NCBI RefSeq assembly: GCF_947253065.1
Contig: NZ_CAMXWS010000016.1
Coordinates: 1 to 46,848 of the forward strand
From: an uncultured Corynebacterium sp.
GTDB lineage: Bacteria > Actinomycetota > Actinomycetes > Mycobacteriales > Mycobacteriaceae
Reading direction: 5' to 3'
DNA length: 46,848 bases
Shown here: positions 40,598 through 46,848 of the stretch, one piece after another
Numbering within the stretch: position 1 is the first letter of the stretch
Layout of the letters: the number at the start of each line of letters is the position of its first letter
The notes under the pieces: model-generated
The model's input: the letters and a program-made list of their open reading frames with translations, nothing else
Databases searched by the model: none
Told to the model about the DNA's origin: nothing
Program-made: the position numbers and the translations under genes

Positions 40598-40675
40598 AGC
40601 CACTCATCTTACGGTTACCCCCTAGTTTCGTCGTCAAAACCCGGGGGCAGATGAGTTTCGCTTAGTATCCTTCGC

Positions 40676-42025
40676 ATGATTCGCATCACTTCTTCGCGCC
40701 CCATCGCCGCAGCCGTCGCTGCTGCTTCGTTGTGCCTCGCGGCGCTCGTTCCTGCACCCGCCGGGGCACAGACCGTGGAGGAAATCCGCGGCGGCCTGCA
40801 CCACGCTGCGACCACTCCGGGCGGCAACCCAGTGCAAGGCTACGACGCGTTTTACGACGCCCCCGTACCCCAAGAGCAGCTCGACCGACCAGGCAAGATC
40901 GTGCGCAAGCAGCCTGCGCCCCACTTGCTGAATATCCTGGGCCCGAATTTCTACGGCTACGGAAAACGGATCCTGTACACCTCCACGACCGTGCACGGTG
41001 ATGTCGTCCCGGTCAGCGGTGCCGTCATTGAGCCGGCGAACCCGTGGCGTGGCAAGGGGCCGCGTCCGACGGTGGTGTTTGGTCCTGGAACGCGTGGCTC
41101 GGGGGATGCATGTGCGCCGTCGCGAGGCACGTGGATGATGGGGCAAGTCGACCCGAAGACGGGCTCCTTGGGCACGAATTATGAGCTGCCGAATTACCAT
41201 GCAGCAGCTCTGCTGGGCATGCGTGTTGTGGTGACAGATTACATCGGGCTGGGCACCCCTGGCGCGCACACATACGTGCTGCATGAGGAGGAGGCGCACG
41301 CGATGCTTGATGCCGCCCGCGCTGTCACTCCGAAGGGCGCACCTGTCGGATTCTGGGGTTATTCGCAGGGCGGCGGTGCGGCTGCTGCGGCGGCAGAGCT
41401 CGCTGACACATACGCCCCTGAGTTGAATGTGAAGGCGACTTTCGCAGGCGCGCCACCCGCGGACCTTCTGGCCACGATGCGTGGCGCCGACAATTCCACC
41501 ATCACCGCGGTGCTCGGTTACGCGTTGAACAGCTGGCAGGAGCGGTACCCGGAGCTCGGGCCGGCGCTTGAGCCGGTGTTCAATGAGAAGGGTCGGGAGT
41601 TTTTGGCGTCGACAGCTAGTGCGTGCATTGCGGATAGTGCCGTGCGTTGGGGTCTGCGCGATTCGCGCGCGTTCACCACGAGCGGGAAGAACATCAGCGA
41701 GGCTGTCACCGAGCGCCCCGAAATGCGCAAGCTTGTCGACGACCAAAAGCTCGGCCGCCGCGCCCCCTCCTCCCCCATCATGATCTCGACAGCCGGCAAT
41801 GACGATGTTGTCCCCACTAGCCAGGTCGTTCAGCTCGCACGTGATCACTGCTCCCTTGGCGCGAATGTGTCCTTCTACGACAGCGCCCTTCCCCCGCTCA
41901 CGCCGGGAGTGAAGAGCGGTGTGAACCACGCGATTGGCGTGTATTCCCATCTCGCGCCGTCGATAATGTGGATGATGGATCGCTTCAACGACGTGCCCAA
42001 CCGTTCCAACTGCGGCACCTTCTAA
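40676..42025 (+). CDS. secreted lipase (LIP family)
   Basis: The 449-residue protein starts with a Sec signal peptide (VAAASLCLAALVPAPAGAQ, cleavage likely after GAQ or GA, about residue 31). The mature part is an alpha/beta hydrolase of the secretory lipase family: VVFGPGTRGSGDACAPS, nucleophile Ser in GFWGYSQGGGAA, TAGNDDVVPTSQV with the Asp, and a His in NHAIGVYSH. Several Cys pairs suggest disulfides. Members hydrolyse acylglycerols or other envelope esters. A strong terminator follows. Confidence 0.88.
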   Translation: MIRITSSRPIAAAVAAASLCLAALVPAPAGAQTVEEIRGGLHHAATTPGGNPVQGYDAFYDAPVPQEQLDRPGKIVRKQPAPHLLNILGPNFYGYGKRILYTSTTVHGDVVPVSGAVIEPANPWRGKGPRPTVVFGPGTRGSGDACAPSRGTWMMGQVDPKTGSLGTNYELPNYHAAALLGMRVVVTDYIGLGTPGAHTYVLHEEEAHAMLDAARAVTPKGAPVGFWGYSQGGGAAAAAAELADTYAPELNVKATFAGAPPADLLATMRGADNSTITAVLGYALNSWQERYPELGPALEPVFNEKGREFLASTASACIADSAVRWGLRDSRAFTTSGKNISEAVTERPEMRKLVDDQKLGRRAPSSPIMISTAGNDDVVPTSQVVQLARDHCSLGANVSFYDSALPPLTPGVKSGVNHAIGVYSHLAPSIMWMMDRFNDVPNRSNCGTF

Positions 42026-42028
42026 TAA

Positions 42029-42066
42029 GGATCTCCCCGCGCACCCATCGGTGCGCGGGGAGATCC
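42029..42066. terminator. bidirectional terminator between lipase gene and clpC
   Basis: GGATCTCCCCGCGCAC (42029-42044) and its exact complement (42051-42066) form a 16-bp perfect stem with a 6-base loop, between two convergent genes. It is followed by CTGTTT on the plus strand and by TTATTAGAA on the minus strand. Confidence 0.9.
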
Positions 42067-42083
42067 CTGTTTAGGGGGCGCGG

Positions 42084-44900
42084 TTAGGCTTTGTCGCCGT
42101 CGTCGCCGGTCTCATCGCTGCTGTCCTCGTCGCGTGGGCGGTCGAGCAGCTCCGTGTTGCCGTCGGCGTCGGAGCCAGCGTCGGCGTCGGCTTCAGCGTC
42201 GGCGTCGGTGTCCGTATCCGGCGCCTCATCAGGGTCCGGCGGAGTCGTCGCACGGATCTGCACGTCCTCCTGGCCGTCCTCCGGGGCGATATCGCGAACA
42301 TCTTCCTCGTCGAGGTCGCCAAAGGTGTCCTCAGGCAAAGGCTTCGGCTTCGGGCAGAAGGTGAACTCGGCGGACTCGTAGTCACGCGGACTGTCGGTCT
42401 TGCCGTCCCAGTTCTTCACATCGACCTCGATGATCTCGCCGGCACCGATCTCACCGAAGAGGATCTTCTCGGACAGAACATCCTCGATCTCGCGCTGGAT
42501 AGTGCGACGGAGAGGACGAGCACCAAGCACCGGGTCGAAGCCGCGGGCGGCAAGCAGGTTCTTGGCAGCGCTCGAAAGCTCGATGCCCATGTCCTGAGCC
42601 TCGAGGTTCTTCTCCAGGCGCTTGACCAGAAGCTCGACCATCTCCACGATCTGCTCCTGGGTGAGCTGGTGGAAGACCACGACCTCGTCGATACGGTTCA
42701 AGAACTCAGGGCGGAAGTGCTTCTTCAGCTCGTCGTGAACCTTGTTCTTCATGCGCTCGTACTGAGCATCCGCATCGGTAGCGCTGTCGCCGGTGAAGCC
42801 GAGACCAACAGCCTTCGAAATATCGGAGGTACCCAGGTTCGAGGTGAAGATCAAGACGGTGTTCTTGAAGTCGACGTTGCGGCCTTGGCCGTCGGTAAGC
42901 CGGCCCTCTTCGAGCACCTGCAGGAGGGTGTTGTAGATCTCCTTGTGGGCTTTCTCGATCTCGTCGAAAAGCACGACCGAGAACGGCTTACGGCGCACCT
43001 TCTCCGTGAGCTGGCCACCCTCCTCGTAGCCGACGTATCCCGGAGGCGCACCGAACAGGCGGGAAGCGGTGAAGCGGTCGTGGAACTCACCCATGTCGAC
43101 CTGGATGAGCGCGTCCTCCTCGCCGAAGAGGAATTCCGCGAGCGCCTTCGACAGCTCGGTCTTACCCACGCCGGACGGGCCGGCGAAGATGAACGAACCG
43201 GACGGGCGACGCGGGTCTTTCAGGCCCGCGCGGGTACGGCGGATCGCACGCGAGACAGCCTTGACTGCGTCGTCCTGGCCGATGATGCGCTTGTGCAGCT
43301 CCTCCTCCATGTTAAGGAGACGGTTCGACTCACTCTCGGTGAGCTTGAACACCGGGATGCCGGTCCAGTGCGCGAGCACATCCGCGATCTGCTCCTCGCC
43401 GACCTCAGCGATGTCCTCCAGCTCGCCGGAGCGCCACTGCTTCTCCTTCTCCGCGCGCTCTTCGCCGAGCTTACGCTCGGTATCGCGCAGACCGGCCGCC
43501 TTCTCGAAGTCCTGGGCGTCGATCGCCGCTTCCTTCTCCTTGCGCACGTCCGCGATGCGGTCGTCGACCTCGCGGAGGCCTTCCGGAGCGGTCATGCGCT
43601 TGATGCGCATGCGAGCGCCAGCCTCATCGAGCAGGTCGACGGCCTTATCCGGCAGGAAACGATCGTTGATGTAGCGGTCCGACAGGTTCGCTGCGGCAGC
43701 AAGCGCGTCGTCGGTGTAGGACACACGGTGGTGCGCCTCGTAGCGGTCACGCAGGCCCTTGAGAATCTGGATGGTGTCCTCGATGCTCGGCTCATCCACC
43801 TGCACCGGCTGGAAACGACGCTCGAGCGCAGCGTCCTTCTCGATGTGCTTGCGGTACTCATCCAGCGTGGTCGCACCAATGGTCTGCAGCTCACCGCGAG
43901 CGAGCTTCGGCTTCAGCAACGAAGCCGCATCGATCGCGCCTTCAGCAGCACCGGCGCCGACGAGAGTGTGGATCTCGTCGATGAACAGGATGATGTCGCC
44001 GCGCTGGTTGATTTCCTTGAGAACCTTCTTCAGGCGCTCCTCGAAATCGCCACGGTAACGAGAGCCCGCAACCAGGGAGCCCAGGTCGAGCGAGTAGACC
44101 TGTTTGTCCTTCAGCGTCTCCGGGACCTTGCCATTAGCAATGTCCAGCGCAAGTCCCTCAACGACAGCAGTCTTACCCACGCCCGGCTCACCAATCAGCA
44201 CCGGGTTGTTCTTCGTGCGGCGCGACAGCACCTGCATGATGCGCTCGATCTCCTTGTCGCGTCCGACGACCGGGTCGAGCTTGCCTTCCTTCGCAGCAGC
44301 GGTCAGGTTGCGGCCGAACTGGTCGAGCACCAGCGAATTGGAACGCTCGCCGCCACCACCACGTGGGCCACCAATGCCGCCCTGGGCAGAGCCAGCGCCG
44401 GCCAAGCTCGGGCCGTTGCCACCCTGACCTTCGGCGACCTCGGGGTTCTGGCCGTCGCCACCCTCGTAACCGGAGAGCAGCTGAATAACCTGCTGACGCA
44501 CACGCGGCAGATCCGCACCAAGCTTGATCAGCACCTGCGCAGCAACGCCCTCACCCTCACGGATCAGGCCGAGCAGCAGGAACTCAGTGCCGATGTACTT
44601 GTGCCCCATCTGCAGGCCCTCACGCAGCGCGAGCTCCAGCACCTTCTTCGCACGCGGCGTGAACGGCACGTGGCCCGTGTGTGGCTGGGTGCCGCGGCCA
44701 ATAATGTCGATAACCTCACGACGCACGTCCTCCAGGTTGATCCCCATCGACTCGAGCGCCTTTGCTGCAACGCCCTCGCCCTCCTGGATCAAACCAAGCA
44801 GAATGTGCTCGGTGCCGATGTAATTGTGGTTCAAATCGCGTGCTTCCTGCTGGGCCAGGACGATCACGCGACGCGCACGGTCGGTAAACCGCTCGAACAT
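42084..44900 (-). CDS. clpC: ATP-dependent Clp protease ATP-binding subunit ClpC
   Basis: ClpC is the AAA+ unfoldase that feeds proteins to ClpP. The 938-residue protein has the two N-terminal Clp repeats (FTDRARRVIVLAQQEARDLN; VPFTPRAKKVLELALREG), first AAA+ domain (Walker A GEPGVGKT, Walker B ILFIDEIHT), a UVR/coiled-coil middle region (about 420-480) and second AAA+ domain (GPSGVGKTELSKALAEFLFG). The C-terminal about 60 residues are Asp/Glu-rich (DTDADAEADADAGSD), a tail also seen in corynebacterial ClpC. Antisense open frames over the gene are shadows. AAGGGG precedes the ATG. Confidence 0.97.
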   Translation of the reverse strand: MFERFTDRARRVIVLAQQEARDLNHNYIGTEHILLGLIQEGEGVAAKALESMGINLEDVRREVIDIIGRGTQPHTGHVPFTPRAKKVLELALREGLQMGHKYIGTEFLLLGLIREGEGVAAQVLIKLGADLPRVRQQVIQLLSGYEGGDGQNPEVAEGQGGNGPSLAGAGSAQGGIGGPRGGGGERSNSLVLDQFGRNLTAAAKEGKLDPVVGRDKEIERIMQVLSRRTKNNPVLIGEPGVGKTAVVEGLALDIANGKVPETLKDKQVYSLDLGSLVAGSRYRGDFEERLKKVLKEINQRGDIILFIDEIHTLVGAGAAEGAIDAASLLKPKLARGELQTIGATTLDEYRKHIEKDAALERRFQPVQVDEPSIEDTIQILKGLRDRYEAHHRVSYTDDALAAAANLSDRYINDRFLPDKAVDLLDEAGARMRIKRMTAPEGLREVDDRIADVRKEKEAAIDAQDFEKAAGLRDTERKLGEERAEKEKQWRSGELEDIAEVGEEQIADVLAHWTGIPVFKLTESESNRLLNMEEELHKRIIGQDDAVKAVSRAIRRTRAGLKDPRRPSGSFIFAGPSGVGKTELSKALAEFLFGEEDALIQVDMGEFHDRFTASRLFGAPPGYVGYEEGGQLTEKVRRKPFSVVLFDEIEKAHKEIYNTLLQVLEEGRLTDGQGRNVDFKNTVLIFTSNLGTSDISKAVGLGFTGDSATDADAQYERMKNKVHDELKKHFRPEFLNRIDEVVVFHQLTQEQIVEMVELLVKRLEKNLEAQDMGIELSSAAKNLLAARGFDPVLGARPLRRTIQREIEDVLSEKILFGEIGAGEIIEVDVKNWDGKTDSPRDYESAEFTFCPKPKPLPEDTFGDLDEEDVRDIAPEDGQEDVQIRATTPPDPDEAPDTDTDADAEADADAGSDADGNTELLDRPRDEDSSDETGDDGDKA

Positions 44901-44929
44901 GTGGCAACCCCTTTTTTCGCTGTTGGTCA

Positions 44930-44962
44930 GAGCTAACTAAGAGCTAACTAAGAGCTAATTGG
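44930..44962. repeat. three tandem 11-bp repeats in the clpC leader
   Basis: GAGCTAACTAA at 44930-44940 and 44941-44951 is followed by the variant GAGCTAATTGG (44952-44962), about 30-60 bp before the clpC ATG. One helical turn per unit suggests a protein-binding array or a leader element. No other structure is clear in the 241-bp clpC-argF gap besides the 11-mer at 45089-45099. Confidence 0.7.
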
Positions 44963-45141
44963 TTTTAAGTTCCACCCACCATAACGCGCATGTACACGAA
45001 GCAATCCCGCCTCGAAAGGACAAACCTCGAAAACGGAACAAAATAGCAGTTCACGGGGGTGTTCGCTGGTAGCGAACATGGGTTTTGGCGTCGATAAGCG
45101 ATATGCGCAAATAGGATAGGACGAAAAGAGAGGAGCACCCA

Positions 45142-46131
45142 ATGCCTATCAGTCTGTCCGGCCGCAATTTTCTGAAACTGCTCGATTTCATGCCTGAGGA
45201 AATCCGCTACCTGATTGACCTGTCGCGGCAATTCAAGAACCTCAAACTCACCGGCACGCCGCACCGCTACCTCGAGGGCAAGAATATTGTGCTGCTGTTT
45301 GAGAAGACCTCCACACGCACGCGCTGCTCATTTGAGGTCGCCGGCCGTGATCTTGGCATGGGCGTGACGTACCTCGACCCAGGTTCGTCGCAGATGGGCA
45401 AGAAGGAATCCATCGCCGACACCGCCCGTGTGCTGGGGCGAATGTTCGACGGCATCGAATACCGCGGCTACGGCCAGGAAATCGTTGAAGAGCTCGCCGA
45501 AAACGCCGGTGTCCCCGTCTGGAACGGCCTGACCACCGAATTCCACCCCACCCAGATGATCGCCGACATGCTCACCATCGAGGAAAATTTCCCGCAAGGG
45601 CTCCGTGGCCTCAAGCTCGTTTACATGGGTGATGCGCGCAATAATGTCGCCAATTCGCTCATGGTTGTGTGCGCCAAGCTGGGCATCCACTTCGTCGCGT
45701 GCGGCCCCAAAGAGCAAATGCCAGAGCAATCGCTTATCGACGCCTGCACTGCCCTCCCCTCCTCCGCCCCCATCACCCTCACCGAAGACGTCGACGAAGC
45801 CGTCACCGGCGCCCACGTCGTCTACACCGACATCTGGGTCTCCATGGGCGAACCGGATGATATCTGGGAAGAACGCATCAAACTTCTCGAGCCCTACCGC
45901 GTCACCAGTGCCGTTATGGCCAAAGCTGCTCCTGATGCCATCTTCATGCACTGCCTGCCGTCGTACCACGACACCAAAACCACCGTCGCCGCGGACATTG
46001 CCGAGAAATTCGGCATCACCGAAATGGAAGTCACCAACGAAGTCTTCGAATCCACCCAATCCAAGGTCTTCGACGAAGCCGAGAACCGCATGCACTCGAT
46101 CAAGGCGATCATGTACGCGACGCTCTCGTAA
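45142..46131 (+). CDS. ornithine carbamoyltransferase
   Basis: The enzyme makes citrulline from ornithine and carbamoyl phosphate, or the reverse in the arginine deiminase pathway. The 329-residue protein has the carbamoyl-phosphate motif STRTRCSFE (near 55), EFHPTQMIADML and the ornithine motif MHCLPSYHD. It resembles E. coli ArgF and catabolic ArcB (FLKLLDFMPEEI; RMFDGIEYRGYGQEIVE). No other arginine gene is in view, so the anabolic or catabolic role is open and I leave the symbol blank. GAGAGGAG precedes ATG 45142. An 11-mer copy lies inside (45732-45742) and one 42 bp upstream of the start. Confidence 0.92.
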   Translation: MPISLSGRNFLKLLDFMPEEIRYLIDLSRQFKNLKLTGTPHRYLEGKNIVLLFEKTSTRTRCSFEVAGRDLGMGVTYLDPGSSQMGKKESIADTARVLGRMFDGIEYRGYGQEIVEELAENAGVPVWNGLTTEFHPTQMIADMLTIEENFPQGLRGLKLVYMGDARNNVANSLMVVCAKLGIHFVACGPKEQMPEQSLIDACTALPSSAPITLTEDVDEAVTGAHVVYTDIWVSMGEPDDIWEERIKLLEPYRVTSAVMAKAAPDAIFMHCLPSYHDTKTTVAADIAEKFGITEMEVTNEVFESTQSKVFDEAENRMHSIKAIMYATLS

Positions 46132-46208
46132 CCAATTGCCCACGTCAGTTCGGCTGCAGCCGTGAAAACACGCGACCTGTTGCGCTAAAGGTTTTTGGGC
46201 GTGGCTGC

Positions 46209-46249
46209 GCGGCCGTAGGCATGCGTAATCAGCGTGTGCCTACGGCCGC
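46209..46249 (+). terminator. rho-independent terminator of the ornithine carbamoyltransferase gene
   Basis: GCGGCCGTAGGCA (46209-46221) and TGCCTACGGCCGC (46237-46249) form a perfect 13-bp stem followed by TTTT, 78 bp after the stop codon. Confidence 0.85.
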
Positions 46250-46252
46250 TTT

Positions 46253-46301
46253 TGATTGGGTTTCGCGCGGTTGGTTCCCGGGCTGATTGGGTTTCGCGCG
46301 G
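46253..46301 (+). repeat. pair of 18-bp direct repeats
   Basis: TGATTGGGTTTCGCGCGG occurs at 46253-46270 and again at 46284-46301, directly after the terminator and before the HNH gene end. No function is evident. Confidence 0.7.
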
Positions 46302-46360
46302 GCATGCTTCGCGCACCTTGGGTTCCGCACAACCAAGGTTTCTGGCTAGCTATCTTCCGG

Positions 46361-46848
46361 TCATTGCCCGAACAGCAGGTGCATTGCACCGTATTGGTGC
46401 GTGGTGTTCGGCACGGGTTTCCCACGTGGCGAAACCCACACTGGTGTTCCATGCCGGATGCGTATTCGACCCCGGCGTTTTCGTAGTGGGTCATCATCAT
46501 TGGTGAGGTTGTGATACCTACACAACACCGACAGATTGTTCATATTCGTCTGCCCACCAGCCACCCACGGGGTCACATGATGAACCTGACAATGATCCGC
46601 AGCATGCCGACAATCCGGCACCGGACACATCGTCAAGGTAGCCCGGGCTAAATCACGCTGCTTCCGATTCGCAAGACGCTTAGTGTCATACAAATTCACC
46701 GGACCCGCCTGCGGATGGAACAAACCAACCTCTAAATCCTTGCCGTAATGCTCCGCAAGGAACTCCGCACCCGTCATCGTCGTACCATCAGACAAACCCA
46801 AGATGGTCTCATCACCATCACCCGCCAGAATCTTGAAGTACTCCGGCA
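46361..46848 (-). CDS. HNH endonuclease / DUF222 (13E12-type) protein, C-terminal part
   Basis: The frame is open from the window edge to TGA at 46361-46363; the N-terminal DUF222 part is outside. The visible about 160 residues include the HNH nuclease pattern: CPVPDCRHAADHCQVHHVTP (Cys pair and HH), then GGQTNMNNLSVLCRYHN with the Asn and His. Such genes are multi-copy in corynebacteria and mycobacteria; their role is not well known. The direct repeats at 46253-46301 lie past its 3' end. Confidence 0.85.
   Translation of the reverse strand, partial: PEYFKILAGDGDETILGLSDGTTMTGAEFLAEHYGKDLEVGLFHPQAGPVNLYDTKRLANRKQRDLARATLTMCPVPDCRHAADHCQVHHVTPWVAGGQTNMNNLSVLCRYHNLTNDDDPLRKRRGRIRIRHGTPVWVSPRGKPVPNTTHQYGAMHLLFGQ

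Larger units (their letters stand above)
8898..45742. repeat. dispersed exact 11-mer GCTTATCGACG, 15 copies
   Basis: Plus-orientation copies start at 8898, 11750, 20207, 23483, 25828, 32153, 35810, 37735 and 45732. Reverse-orientation copies (CGTCGATAAGC) start at 20793, 26345, 31539, 36973, 39438 and 45089. Every copy is identical over 11 bases; 13 of 15 are preceded by a pyrimidine. One-mismatch copies occur at 22829, 31952, 33914 and 39842. Thirteen copies lie inside genes in five of six frames (LID, YRR, SLST, VDK, ASIS); the sixth frame would contain TAA. Two are intergenic. There is none in the IS or the tRNA-Thr island. Confidence 0.85.

Noticed and set aside
40634..41950. 438-codon open frame antisense to the secreted lipase gene
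   Set aside because: His/Arg-rich low-complexity translation typical of an antisense shadow; the lipase has a signal peptide and GYSQGG.
42669..44936. 755-codon open frame antisense to clpC
   Set aside because: It mirrors the codon structure of clpC, has no motif of its own, and clpC is complete with all AAA+ motifs.
8898..45742. The 11-mer as a strand-polar KOPS-type segregation signal
   Set aside because: Orientation is 9 to 6 within one 37-kb stretch, too mixed for a strongly skewed signal, although a whole-genome count could change this.
1..46848. CRISPR array, rRNA genes or prophage structural genes
   Set aside because: No regularly spaced direct repeats, no rRNA sequence and no capsid, tail or terminase genes were seen.

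Overview
The window reads as a Corynebacterium chromosome (Actinomycetota). Three things point there: the gene order purC-purB-purD-HIT-phoS/phoR and thrE-otsA-lipoprotein-otsB-LacI regulator, which I recall from C. glutamicum; the carD-ispD-ispF-cysS-rlmB cluster opposite lpqE-radA-disA; and the G+C-rich, GTG-tolerant coding style. Almost all of it is core chromosome, cut by a few accessory insertions.

Layout. 1-3683: a metal (probably zinc) ABC transporter locus. The end of the His-tailed binding-protein gene is separated from the ATPase and permease genes by a complete IS30-family element with perfect 20-bp terminal repeats; a Zur-like box lies just before the ATPase gene. 3664-10360 (minus strand): DUF2334 protein, prolyl-oligopeptidase-type peptidase, purC, purB, purD. 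10392-12990: HIT protein, then the PhoP/PhoR-type two-component system. 13217-17400: a decayed genomic island bounded by a mutilated copy of tRNA-Thr and the intact tRNA-Thr gene. It holds an integrase remnant, a resolvase remnant with a res-like palindrome, a SulP transporter with a divergent MerR regulator, and a broken DUF3800 gene. 17490-24107: thrE, a histone-H1-like Lys/Ala-repeat protein, otsA, a lipoprotein, otsB, a LacI regulator and a secretable-type hydrolase. 24147-29078: a siderophore uptake locus (binding lipoprotein opposite two permeases, ATPase and siderophore-interacting reductase) with a DtxR-like box in the divergent gap.

29097-34791 (minus strand): carD, ispD, ispF, cysS, rlmB, interrupted by an opposite-strand Fic toxin/VbhA-type antitoxin pair between ispD and ispF. 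CysS has an unusual C-terminal extension of about 168 residues in low-G+C DNA. 35047-38044: lpqE-like lipoprotein, radA and disA (c-di-AMP synthesis). 38051-42025: DUF4232 membrane protein, beta-carbonic anhydrase, mutY, a 56-residue DUF4236-like protein and a secreted lipase. 42084-46848: clpC, an ornithine carbamoyltransferase gene, and a truncated HNH/DUF222-type gene at the edge.

The most striking unexplained signal is an exact 11-mer, GCTTATCGACG, found 15 times (both strands) between 8898 and 45742. It occurs in two intergenic gaps and, inside genes, in all five reading frames that do not create a stop codon, so it is a DNA-level repeat and not a protein motif. It is missing from the IS element and from the tRNA-Thr island, as expected of a genome-wide signal that foreign DNA has not acquired. 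I know of no assigned function for it.
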